A DNA stretch of 64,000 bases from positions 34,172,918-34,236,917 of the forward strand of contig OY735201.1 of assembly GCA_963457665.1 (NCBI GenBank), given 5' to 3'. Position 1 is the first letter of the stretch. Every line of letters begins with the position of its first letter. The notes below the pieces were generated by a model, which was not told where the DNA came from, made no database searches, and saw nothing but the letters and a program-made list of their open reading frames with translations. The DNA comes from Thysanoteuthis rhombus (taxonomy: Eukaryota > Mollusca > Cephalopoda > Oegopsida > Thysanoteuthidae). The translations under genes were made by a program, and so were the position numbers. Shown in pieces: positions 25,346 to 36,699 of the stretch.

Positions 25346-25972
25346 AATTTGAATGATGCAATTTCTTCCTTTTTTAAAAACAAATTTCAACATGTGTCAA
25401 AAGGACCTATGAATTTTATCATAATATTTGTGTTTAATGAGAAGGAAAATCATAGGAATTAAAGCTTTACAAGCACAAAGAGGTGAAGCATGAAAATTTG
25501 CCCATTAGCTCATGTGAATTAATATAAAGATACGTCCCGTCTCCCCAATGCTCAGTTGACATTTCAATTGATACTGCATACTTTTATTATTCAGAGGAAT
25601 TTTAAAACTTGACTACTTTCATTTTGTGTCCTTATAACTTTTAACCATTGTCAAAAGCAACTATGGATACACAAAAGGGCAAAAATGATTGGTGCTAAAT
25701 CACTTCTGCACCCTCCACTTTTGGCACAATCAAAGATAGTCAGGATTGTAAATTGTAAAGGTTCACTCCTTCATTCACTTGATGGTAAAAATGCTTTAAA
25801 AATCGTTTTTTGAAATTAATGCCAAGTGTTCAATATCTTGTACTAACATTTACCTGTAAAAATAACAGGATTATTCATGCATGGATTCTAGTATCCTAAT
25901 TATAAGTTTATGAAAAATATCACTCCAACTCAAGATCTTTTAAAAGGTGGGAAAACTTGAAGTCTAATGGTA

Positions 25973-26695
25973 AAATGTTTTGTAAGAAAAATTATAAGTG
26001 ATATTGCGCAGTATGAAAAAAAATGATGGGTAGAAACTTATTTCATTACATAAGTTGGATATTATTTTATTTGAAAAAATAAGAGAAAAGTATGGCCAAA
26101 ATTGACAAACTGGCCTTTCTAAATAGCATTTGGCCATGAACTTTTTGGTTTGGCCATTTCTAAATTTTGAGCAATTTTGACTTTGTTGCAATAAGATTTA
26201 CAACAAATTTGGGGGGGGGTGTATGCTGACAGTATTGCAATGTTTTTTTTTATATTTTTGCAAGTTTTTGGCTGGGAACATCTCCAATTACCTACCAACT
26301 CACCATTCCCCTTCTTCTCTGGCAGGGGTATTTTCATAAAATTGTCTACATCTAAAGGAAGACAAAATAAAAGTTAGGAGAAAGAGAGACTCACCCACTC
26401 ATTAAATAAATCACTCTTTCCTTCTTTCATTCTCTAACTTAATGAATCTTTTATTTCTTTCAGTTATTCACATAGAGTTTCTTTGACACATTAAAATTTC
26501 AACATATTTTTTGTTGTTATGACTACAGACTATTACATTCTACTACTGTTTTATTGTTTCTTTTAGTTCTGTCAATCTATTTCACATGAACCAATCCATT
26601 ATAACTTAGAGGTTATAACTATTTGGATATGACAGATAATTATACAATCAAGTAAACATACTAATTTGCATATGTAGCTTTTATAATAATAGATT
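25973..26695 (+). repeat. Dispersed repeat family B, copy 3 (longest)
   Basis: Carries the blocks of copy 1 plus the distal part shared with the inverted copy (ttcacatgaaccaatccatt, then a tagcttttataata end). It includes a nine-base G run at about 26210. A length of 600-700 bp with no coding sense suggests a non-autonomous element. Confidence 0.7.
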
Positions 26696-26699
26696 ATAC

Positions 26700-27962
26700 C
26701 TTTCAACCAGTTCTAAAAAAATTATTGAACTGTAAAAGTCAAATATTGATGATATAACTGCAAAGAAACTCCCCAAACTGGAAGAAACTATTCAACTATT
26801 TACATGTGTAGTTGGCTAATTGTTATTGTAAGAGGATTTGCTAGATGATGGCTAAACTAGCAATTGAAGAAAAATTTCTTGCAAGTTATTTGCTTCATTT
26901 ATATCTAATAAACAGAAAATATTTTCAAATTGCAGATTGAGCCTGGAAAGCTCAAACTTTTTCACAAGCTCACCGTGTACAATATACTCTGTGAATTGTA
27001 TTGACGTTTTGCCTCTTTTTAAATCCATTGCTTCTTGAAAATAGCACAACAGCTTATACGAAGATAGTCTTTTTACATCCATAAAGTATTACTAATACAT
27101 GTAAAAAGTTCTGTAGTCCAATCTCCAATCGTCCGAACTTCTTTTAATCTTATTGAAATGTGATCAAAAGGCTTTATTCACAAATACTATTTGTGTTTCT
27201 ATCAATCCATGATACTTAAAAGACGTGATAGGCGTGTAATAAGTGGGTCAGAAGTGTTTTGTTCCGTTGTTATTTCTCATGACCTATGACATCAGTTATT
27301 TTGATCAAGCAGTGAATGTCATCTGGCTCTGGAAACAAACTGGTTTAATTGTAGGACTTGGACCTGTAATTATAAAGTGGTTAACTTGAGTGTTTAATAT
27401 AGGATTTATTAGGAATTTTAGCTAGATGAATATGACAACTAACGGGACCATAATTAAAATTGTTTTTTTTTTTTTTTATTGCCATATAACCAATTGTTTA
27501 AGGTCTCTCCCTACCTTTGGTATGAAGATATAAGAGAGATATAATAGCCAAGCAGTGATAACTACGGTGTGAGTATTAGGTTAGGAGATAATAAGTGAAA
27601 GACTGCTAACATCATCTTCAGTTTGAAATTTGAATCAACAGGCATTCTTTAATGTGAGTTTTTTGTTGAATATTACAACCAGAATAACTTCAATATACAT
27701 AACGAAGTGTACCAAATTTCAGTATTCAAAAACAAAATAGTTACATGCTTACATCAATGACTTGACTCTAAGACACTAATTCACAATATATCTATACAAG
27801 ACAAGTCTTTATCACATATTTCTAATGATTTAACATCTTGTGGAAGAATTAAAAACTTAGATGAATAAAATTACTTGTGAACAAGTAGTGTTGATCAATC
27901 ATAATCCTAAAAAATCTGGAATCCCATAATGTTGAAATCCCAAGAGATGAAAATGGTATATG

Positions 27963-28016
<54 letters not shown>

Positions 28017-28380
28017 ATAAACAACCCCAAAACAAGAAAACCCGTGTTGAATTTTTAAAAACTTTTGGTATTTCTTCCTTGATTACTGAACTTATTTATG
28101 AGAACGTAAAAAAATATTCAAACAGTGGCAATGTATATTTTACCCAAGTTATCTCTAAATAGATATCACACTGAATCAAAGGTGTTTGTTTACATTGTAA
28201 AAATCTCATAGGACGATTAGTGATTTGAAGTTGTCTACCTTTGTTTTTCAAATTCAATGTTTCACTCATGTTAATGAAGTTTTTTTGCAAAACTCTTTTA
28301 CATTCGTGGTTTTGAAGACAAATAGGCAATATTATTGGTGAAAGTTTTGGGTCCAGGAGCCACCCATTTTATATTGCAAA
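26700..28380. other. Spacer with long (TA)n
   Basis: AT-rich DNA. It contains a (TA)n run at 27967-28013 and a 13-base T run near 27462. A 76-residue minus-strand frame at 27082-26852 was not recognised. Confidence 0.4.
27967..28013. repeat. (TA)n microsatellite, about 47 bp
   Basis: The longest TA run in the window. Confidence 0.95.
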
Positions 28381-28557
28381 CCAATCCACACATATAATAA
28401 TTAGCCAAGTGTAGATGTGTCCTATTATGCTAATGGGTGTTACTGACATATTAAAATATAAGTGTATTCATGTAACTGATATATCAAAATTAAATTTCAT
28501 CCATGCACTAATGATGTAACGAAAATGCTGAATCTAAAGCATAACCCTAACATATAA

Positions 28558-28735
28558 TGAGCTTATATGCTAATTTTTTCTCTGTTTCTGCTCACACATC
28601 TCATTCATTAATTAACCTTCCTATTATAACATTACAATGAAGATTAAGTCATAGAAACTCACAAGACTAGAGTTGAGTTGAGACTTTATAGATAAACTTA
28701 AGATTAGGATAGTTTAATTAAAAAATAAATTACGC
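28558..28735 (+). repeat. Dispersed repeat family F, copy 1
   Basis: Aligns with 29333-29600 through gcttatatgc.aatttttct, cctattat, aagtcatagaaactc, gagttgagact and a shared aaataaat end. It lacks the inverted duplication found in copy 2. Confidence 0.7.
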
Positions 28736-29332
28736 AATAGTAAGAGATGACTGAATTTTGAAAACTGATTATTCATCTGTCATTTTTGGGGAGAAGGGTA
28801 GTTATAAAGAGGGATTTCTGCCTTTAGACCCAATATCCCTGCTCCTTATTTCTCAGACTATACTCCCCGACCCCCATCTAATGTTAGAACAGTTTTTATG
28901 GACAACTCCACCTAGATTCACTGATTTTTCTCAACTTCAATATCAACTTTCTTTTTTTAATTAAAAGAAAAAAAATCAACCTTCATTTTGTTTGAAAAAA
29001 TACATTCATACTGAAATATATATTTGTATAACTTTCTTTTCAAAGATTTTTTTACATAAAAAAACACGTACAATATCTTTTTTTCTTTCATCTATTTTTC
29101 TAAGTAAATTTAATGTCATTATTCTTCGAAAAATACTCACTCCTCTTATAACATTTTGTCATGAAACTTATTACTGAACCACCCTTTAAAAGCTGAGATA
29201 TGAAAAAAAAGAACACTTGAATTATAAAAAATGAAATACAAATAAATTAACTTCATGCTTCTTGATGTCGATCTATACATAAATAATCCTCTCATTTCTA
29301 CAGGTATATATGCTAATTTAAACATATATTTA

Positions 29333-29600
29333 GCTTATATGCAAATTTCTTTTCGTTTGCGCATTTACCTCATCAGTTTATTTAATGAACATTCCTATTA
29401 TGATATCTCATAATAGGAATGTTCATTAAATAAACTGATGAGGTAAATCTTTTTTTTCTTTCATCATGGAGGTCAAGTCATAGAAACTCGTGAAACTTTT
29501 TGTCTGATCACGAATTAAAACAGTTTGAGTTGAGACTTGAAAAACATTAAATTAGGATACCTAAACTTAGTTTTACTTAATTATTAAAAATAAATGATAT
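29333..29600 (+). repeat. Dispersed repeat family F, copy 2 with inverted duplication
   Basis: Same blocks as copy 1, interrupted by a perfect inverted duplication (29363-29448). Confidence 0.7.
29363..29448. repeat. Perfect 41-bp inverted repeat with 4-nt loop
   Basis: Arms 29363-29403 and 29408-29448 are exact reverse complements; the loop is tatc. The left arm belongs to the family F repeat, so the right arm looks like a fold-back copy of it. Confidence 0.97.
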
Positions 29601-29639
29601 AGTGAATTGCAGTAAAAAAAATGTTATTGTTAGTTGGCG

Positions 29640-30800
29640 TAAATCAAGCCGATGTAAAAACAGAACGAAAACTTGAAGACAGGATTTAGGTAGTGAAAGT
29701 TAGGCCGAAGAAGAAAATTGCGTAAAGATAGTTATATGCCCAGAGGAAAACATTTCCGGGAACCGATAACGTGATTCACTAAAAGTTAGAAAAGCGGAAC
29801 TTTTAAAGAATGGTGCAGATCAAGTTGAACACCGTCAAAGCGGTGGGTATTGTATATTTACGTACATATGCAGTATTAATAACCTAATTCAATTTTTCTT
29901 TTCGTTTTATTGTCGTCAACCCATCAGTAATTTTATATTTTATTTATTTATAAAGTCATTCGGTCAAGTTTTGTATAAATTTCATCACCAGTCAATGCAA
30001 ATGGAATTACTTGAAATATTTTTTAACGGAATCACTGTTTAAAATCCGGAACAGTTTCAATGGGAACCGAATCTTGTTTTCACTGCAAATGGCGGAAAAA
30101 GGAGACGATGTTTAAAGAATGCACGTGCCGTCAACAAAATGAATATTGAATAAACCTCATTATTTACCTTAATCGATAAACAAACACGTTATATAAGAGA
30201 GTGAGTACAAGTTTTACTTGATTTCGATGAACTTTATACTTTATTTTCACTGGATACGTTTGAAATGACCATTTATTATTATAGTTTTAATGTTTCAATT
30301 TTTTTGTTTTTGTGCTTATTTCCATTTTCCACCCCAAAATCACACCTTTAGTGTTAAAGTGAATATTGTTTGAATTCTAATTTTTTTTCTATTATCAAAA
30401 CTGATAGGAAAATCAGTTTATGTCTTTAATTACTTTTCGCGTGAAATACGAAAAATTTTTAACGGTTTATAACTTGTTTGTGCAGACATGGTTGATCTAA
30501 ACCTCAATGACCGGTGATCCAATAGATCCTAATGTCGCAGGGGATGGACCCGGTTCAAAACGCTGGGAAATGCATGAATCCACCACCCCTCTAAGCCATT
30601 TAGGTAAAATTGCCCTGTGACTTGATCGACGCTATTTCGGGTGCTTGTCGCCTCCTAAGCCCATTTAACATATTGAACGGACCAAACAATGTGGAGCCGG
30701 CATCCTTTCGTTCATCGTCTATGTCTCCAGTGAGCCTAAATTTTTGAGAAGTAAATTACCTACGGTTCAATAAGGATTAGATAAAGAATCAGAGACGGGA
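29640..30800. promoter_or_regulatory. CpG-richer stretch, possible promoter region
   Basis: CG dinucleotides are visibly denser here than in flanking DNA (for example aagcggaac, atggcgg, gtcgcagggg, gatcgacg). A plausible exon at 30507-30603 lies inside, and INTS14 starts downstream on the same strand. No TATA or initiator element could be fixed. Confidence 0.3.
30507..30603 (+). CDS. Candidate first coding exon, possibly of INTS14
   Basis: An ATG opens 32 codons plus one base (MTGDPIDPNVAGDGPG, SKRWEMHESTTPLSHL) up to donor GTAAAA. An acceptor-like cttgtttgtgcag ends at 30485, with an in-frame TAA at 30498. The end phase fits the INTS14 acceptor at 36418 and would join through Gly-Ile-Ile to the INTS14 Met. 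Known INTS14 proteins start at the MPT-type Met, so this may instead be an upstream reading frame, another gene or chance. Confidence 0.35.
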
Positions 30801-31484
30801 TTAAATGTTCTTGCCTCTGATGTTTTTAATGCTTTCAATGTAAATACATCATTTAAATTCATGGAAAACTGAGACTAAATTTTTCCAGTGCGAAGTCCAG
30901 TATCGTGTTTACACCGCTCCATTTCAAGTGTAATTAACATAAATTTTCTTTCAATCAAAAATTACCTCAGAGTTATTGTACATTAAATAATTTTTAGATG
31001 AAAATTTCCTGCAATCATTCTCTTCTATTAATAACACAAAGGTTATTAGAAAGGAATTGACATGGATACTAGTTTCGGGCATTGTGTCGATCAGTCGCTT
31101 GGTCGTCAACAACGAAGGTCTATTGGCGTTAATGCTTCGTCTGCTCATATTTCCAGAGTGAAAAATCGATAAAATGACTACAAGTTATCGAAATTTCTTT
31201 TCAAGTATAAACCTGAGGTCCTATCCTGACATACTATTCGAAATTACAGTCGAACCCAAAAAGATGAGAAACGAAACCGGCAAATTCTTCTGTATTGTTT
31301 TTCGGTAGTAAAATTTCCAACGTAAGAAGCTGGAAACCAGGTGATGACCAAGGTATCAGAAAGTGTGTTGTTGCCATTCACAGGAAAATTTCAAGAAAAT
31401 ATTTCAGTGTGCATCATGCATTTGTGTCAATCCCCACAAGTGGTGTGGTTTGCTGCTACATTGGATCCTGGTTTTGGAGAGTTA

Positions 31485-31508
31485 TATATATATATATATA
31501 TATATATA
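31485..31508. repeat. (TA)n microsatellite
   Basis: A TA run directly beside the 3' end of the repeat on its left-to-right border. Confidence 0.9.
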
Positions 31509-31509
31509 A

Positions 31510-32095
31510 TTTGAACTATAGGAAGTGTGACAGACTCAGGAATAAAAGTGTATGTAAACTAGGTTTATTAATCAGCAAATGTTTTCATTGATGGTCTGGA
31601 CATGTTTCGGGAGGTATTCCCATCTTCAGTAGTGTGTGCTGTGTACCATTTAATGATAAGTTTACTGTCGAACATTAGTCCACCATCAGGATCTTTGCTT
31701 AGTGAGCAAAAAATGGGATCCCATCTGCTAGGGTCATCCTGTTGTGTGAGACTCGGTTTAGTCTGTGGTGTTGGGGGGGGGACATAGGGTGTCTGGATAG
31801 AAGGGAAGTGATTTGGTGTTAGATTGTGTGGGTAAGTTAGGGATAGTATAGATGGCGGGGTGATGAGGTTAAGGAACTTCATATATATTTTATTAAAGTT
31901 TGCATTATACATATTTATATAAGTAACAAAAATATAGTTGTATGAACATTGTTTCGATCTTTTTGTGTGTATTGTTGCAGTAGTCCTGTCTTTTGATGTG
32001 GCTGGGTTCCTAGATGCTATAAAAGGGTCAGCAGGGAGTTTTTTCCTCAAATCTTGTTTTCCCAGGATGCAAAAAAAATAATCTGGTACCGTCAT
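31510..32095 (-). mobile_element. Possible Penelope-like element end or related repeat
   Basis: On the minus strand the sequence runs through a hammerhead-like motif (31629-31599) and gattaataaacc, and ends against a (TA)n run. A minus-strand frame of 175 residues is open here but is low in recognisable structure; only its end, EDGNTSRNMS, comes from the motif. Similar CTGAAGA...GAAAC repeat ends are familiar from retroelements such as Penelope-like elements. This assignment is from memory of style, not alignment. Confidence 0.35.
31599..31629 (-). ncRNA. Hammerhead-ribozyme-like core
   Basis: Minus strand: CTGAAGA fits the CUGANGA core; GGGA/TCCC can form stem II over a 5-nt loop; GAAAC follows; AC/GT can form a 2-bp stem III over AT; then comes a GTC cleavage-type triplet. 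One unpaired U follows CUGANGA, and no good stem I flanks the core, so activity is doubtful. Confidence 0.35.
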
Positions 32096-32539
32096 CAGCC
32101 ACTTTACTGTCAGTTACATTTCAACAATTTACTTTTGGCAACTGGGGGAAAATATTTTGAATATTTCATTTTTCATTCTACGGTCATTGACTTTTTTAAA
32201 AACATTCATAATACTGAGATACTTCTCACCTCCACAATTAATGTCAAAGCTCAAAATGAACTGTCAAAATATAAATCGGTCTTCATTAAAAATGACTTTG
32301 TGTTTTGTTTGCTCTAATGGGGCGGCAAATAGTATAATTAATAAAGCTTATATTTAAAAAACTTAATTCTCAGTTTTCCCTTTTAGGAAAGCTCAAGTTT
32401 AAGATGCCAGTATATTTTTACATTTATTATGATTTATTCTCTGAGGGGAAAGAATCCTTTTTGGCAAATTTTCGTGCCCATTGACCAGGACTTCTCTGGT
32501 TTGAAGAACGCTGCTTGCTCTTTAGTTATACCTTCTACC

Positions 32540-32780
32540 TTCCTCTATTATTAACACTCCTCATGGGTTTTGACAGGGGTCAAAGTTTGAAATACATACT
32601 CTCAGTTAATGGTGATATTTACTTTGTAAATGCTGCTTTCTCGTCCAATGTTAGAATTTATATTATATAATGTATTGAAATGTTTGTGTCCAATGTCTTT
32701 GAGGTTATTTCCAAAAGAGTTATTTGAGTAAACTAAGTAGTTTCAACTGATTTACCACTCTAGCTGAAAAGTAGTTTCTT
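32540..32780 (+). repeat. Dispersed repeat family E, copy 1
   Basis: Shares ttaacactcc, ggtgatattta, ttgtaaatgct, tccaatgttagaat/tccatcttagaat and aagagttta/aagagttat with 62605-62850, in the same orientation. Confidence 0.6.
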
Positions 32781-34190
32781 CTCAATCCGGTTGCCTTCTG
32801 AATCTGATTTCTTCCTGTGACCACTGATGGAGGGGAGCAACATCTGTCTTCTTGGACATGGATGGAAGTAGTAGTGTTGATCGAGTATGTGTTTGCCTGT
32901 TATGATGTTGGTGTTCACCATGTTTCATCATTGTTTTAGATTGTTGGGACCTAAGTAATGTGTTAATTTCATACACTAATTCTAAGTAATATTCCTCACT
33001 GCCAATGCATGTCTGCATACGATTTCAAATAAATCTTTGGGTGTGACTGGCTAATGTTAATTCATTTTTTTTAGAAATTCAATTTCTAATGTGGTCTAGA
33101 TTTGACTTTTTTCCCTTTTTTTTTTTTTTTTTTCGGACAATTTTCATAAAGGGAAATAACTACCACGTTTCTACATTTTCTAGACTCCTAAAAATGAATT
33201 AATTGAACTTGTGAACTAAATAAAGAGACATTTGGAATTAAAATAAATTTTGCTTGAACTAATATGGTTGCAATGGTGCACAAAGTTACATCATTTTATA
33301 AATTGCAATTTCAAATAGAAAAAAAAATTCGAGGCTTCGTACTATGCCTTGCCTTCAGGTTAGGAAAAGAGAACACTTATCGTCTCAGTTTGTAACACTT
33401 AAACTGATGTTCTAGTTGAGATTAAAGAGAAAAAAAAAGTCCAGACCACCTTATGCAATATACTCTTGAGAAAGACCAAAAATCTTTTTTTATTGGTTGA
33501 AATGTTCGGTTAAAAAACTAGAGTAGTGCATGTTCGGACTTCATGGTTTGTGGAGTGGCCTGCAATAATTGTCTTAAATGATCAGGAAATAATTTCTGCC
33601 ATGCAAAACTACGGATTCAAAGTATCTTGATACTTCTCTTCTGTGAGATAGATGTTTGATATCTAAATTTAAATACTTGACACTGCACTGCCTCATATTT
33701 GTACAAATCTTTTCAATTCAGATTATCTACAGTTGTTTTCAGCCTCTATGATCTTTCATTCATATCAAGACCTTCACAATATCGGGAAAATTCCAGCCCA
33801 AAGCTGGAGTTGACTTTGTTTTAACAAGAACAACATGATCAACAAATTTAGGGGAGTAAAAATTAATAATCCCCTGCTAGTCATTCCAGGACAAATCAGA
33901 TTTTCAAGGCAAAAATACCGTGTTTTAGTTCTACTTGATTACTTCAAAATGGTATATTCATGAGCTTTTTAGTTGTAAAACACCTGAGATATTAATTTTC
34001 AAAGTTTGTCATTATCTTGAAAGATTTACACTTTCAGTTTTGGTAAAGTTCAAAGGGCCGTATCTGTGGAACCCTTTGGGTTAGAAACGTGAGACAGGTG
34101 GCATTCTGTTTGTCTCATAGTGATCTATAATTGTCTTAAATTTGAACGAAGTCTGTGATGGTCATGGTTTGACCCCTTGTCGATTTGACA
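32781..34190. other. Spacer, nothing firm
   Basis: AT-rich DNA with a T run at about 33116-33133 followed by gggaaataactac, a word common in some mollusc repeats. No coding resemblance. Confidence 0.35.
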
Positions 34191-34194
34191 TGGA

Positions 34195-34470
34195 ATTAAT
34201 TTGAAATCACGACCAACTGATTGATAATCGTGTCTCTTATTGACTGGACTAAATTGAAAGTCACACATATCTGCCAAAATTTTTGTTAGAAATTTGCAAG
34301 GACTTATTTCATTCTAGTCAATACATCTATAAAATTAACATTTCCCTACAGTGATCTGGGATCACAACCAACTGATCGGTAAACTGAATTGAACTGACAT
34401 GTCTTGCATATCAACAAAATCTATCTTGAAGGTATACAGGGGTTTATTTCATTCCAATAAATATATTTTT
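34195..34470 (+). repeat. Family I repeat, two adjacent copies
   Basis: Two units end in caaggacttatttcattcta (about 34300) and caggggtttatttcattcca (about 34440). Each contains ccaactgat, aaattgaaa/gaattgaac and a ccnaaaatttt-type block. A third copy is at 45020-45150. Confidence 0.6.
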
Positions 34471-34532
34471 AAAAAAATATTTTCAATCTTTTTAATTTAT
34501 TATGTACAATAAAAATGTTGCACTAATTATCT

Positions 34533-34767
34533 TCAGTTCAGCCAGGTTTGTCTGATAAGTAGTTGAGAATGTTGTCTGTTGTATAATTTCAAATCGGGAT
34601 TCTCTTCTGCTGAATTGATATATTGAATCAACTTGGCATTTGGAAAAGGATTTTCCAACATGGTGGATCCAAGATTTTGGACTACACTAGCTCCAATGTG
34701 GATGACTATCTGGGATGAAGCAAGATGAATTTTGCCAAGTTGTGGAAGCTGATTCACAATTAACTTC
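34533..34767 (-). CDS. Candidate terminal exon of an unknown gene
   Basis: Minus strand: acceptor ttgacatttcag, then 77 open codons beginning KLIVNQLPQLGKIHLASSQ and continuing through HIGASVVQNLG, FPNAKLIQYI and LYNRQHSQLLIRQTWLN to a TGA at 34535-34533. An AATAAA lies 30 nt later at 34502-34497. Residue make-up looks like a real globular protein. I do not recognise the family and found no upstream exon. It may be the last exon of a gene whose other exons I missed, or part of a retrocopy. Confidence 0.4.
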
Positions 34768-35504
34768 CTGAAATGTCAAAATAATTTAATTGCCCTCATC
34801 CTAGCATCCTAAGTCATTTGGCTGCGATTTGCAAAGTTTCTATTCTTGGGAATCGGATGTTGACAGAAATGATAAAAGAAATTTGATACCATAATTGCAG
34901 GTGATGAAAAGTGATTCCCATACATTGATACAATGCACAAATAATGCTAGACGGGCAGGGATACGATTGTCCCACTAGGAGCCAAAGTTGCATCTGGAAA
35001 GGTCATGCCTTGTTGGTAGAATATGCAATGTACTGTTTATTGCTTTTTGAACAAGTCGATCCTTGCTAAAGTGTACTACATGCAGCTACAAAGTATAATT
35101 GATACAGCCCCATAGAATTTGTTTGTTACATGACAGTGACCCACTTCATGACCTTAAAAATACCATTTATCTATATATGCTGTATGTATATTACTCAATA
35201 ACATAAGAATAAAATTTGTTGTAGCCAAGACTTTTCTTTCTTGTTATTCAAATTATATATAATACTTTATTAACAACATGTATGGTTATTAATGTAAAAA
35301 TGTACCAATATATGTAGCTCAGATAAGTTTTAATGAAATATTGATTTTGTATATAAGGAAACTTTCATAGAAAATATAAATCACACAATTCTGCAATTTA
35401 AAGAAATTGGATTTTTAGATACTATTGAATTTTTTTTGTCTTTCTGGGAAATTTTTGCTAAACCTTTGAAAAATATTTCATTGTATTTATCATGATTTGC
35501 CATC

Positions 35505-35775
35505 ACAGTCAATAATTGAACAGTAACATTTTGACTGATGTGGTCTCTGCTTCCCTCAGTCTGGAGAATCTAGATGTTACCAATAAGCCCGTCAGAATAA
35601 GGCCCCAAAAAGTCTATTCTTTTTTTTTTTCAGAGGGGGTCTAGTGGAGTACTGATGCCAATTTTCAAGTGTACTGTCAGGAGTGCAGGAACAAAAAACA
35701 AATGTACAAATAAGAAAGTTAGACCCCTTAGCTATCTTTGATGGTTACGGTTATTCAATTATTATATTGGGGTGC
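35505..35775 (+). repeat. Dispersed repeat family A, copy 2
   Basis: Same blocks as 5100-5480. A related tctctgcttc word recurs at 35938, suggesting a further partial copy. Confidence 0.75.
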
Positions 35776-36418
35776 TGTTGGTTTACAAAGAATCAATAAT
35801 TTCATGTTTTTGTTTTTTTTTTTTGTTGTTTTTTTTGTTTTTCAATTCTGAGAAGAAGTGTGATCATTGTTCCATGAATTATTTGGACTAGTATCATCAT
35901 TTTTGTTGCTCTCCTCCATAAAATTTTGACTGATGTAGTCTCTGCTTCATTCTGACAATTTATGTCAGTAAAAATTTGTAATACTTAGATCTGCAAATGG
36001 TTCCAGTTGAGGAAGTGGCATAGTTTGGAAATGAGAAAAAAACTGGGCAACATTCAAGGATTACAACTCTATGTAGTGTGTACACTTGAAGAAAGACTAG
36101 AGAACAAATCAGTTATTACCCAACATTCCAGATTAGAATTTTTTTCATTTCCAATTTGTTCTCAATCTAGCAACTCTATCCAATCCGATATTTCAAAGAT
36201 TTTCATTCGTAGTGAGTTCTGTTGCACTGAATAATGTTAGCCAGGTTGAAGATAGGATAGAATTATATCATATCAACTGAATATAATTGGAAAGCTTGCT
36301 GATCAAAATGTTTGATTCAAAATAACAAAGATTGTAGCTATGAGTGTAGATTCTTTCTTTAGTGATAATGTTCCTCTTTGATGTGTTGTTTTTCTTCTTT
36401 TTTCTTTTTTCCTGCCAG

Positions 36419-36665
36419 GAATCATCATGCCAACACTTATTCTTCTGGATGTATCGCTCTCTATGAGTCGACCTGTTAACATGCAGGAATGTTCAGAAGA
36501 ATACCAGCGACGACATCTTGCTATCCATGGAATAAATACTTTGTTGGATTATATGGCAACCAATTGTAAATTGGAATTTACTTCTCTGGTAATTCTGTTA
36601 TTCGTTTTTTTTGTTTTTTTTTTTTTTTTTTTTAATTTTAAATTCATTTTCATTTCTTTGAAACT

Positions 36666-36699
<34 letters not shown>

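Noticed and set aside
29420-29450. ctgatgag word in the hairpin right arm as a ribozyme core
   Set aside because: It is simply the reverse complement of the left arm, and no GAAA with a stem follows.
31568-32095. 175-codon minus-strand open frame as a gene
   Set aside because: Low-complexity Thr/Pro/Ser composition, no domain, and its end is made of the repeat's hammerhead-like motif. Treated as part of a mobile element.
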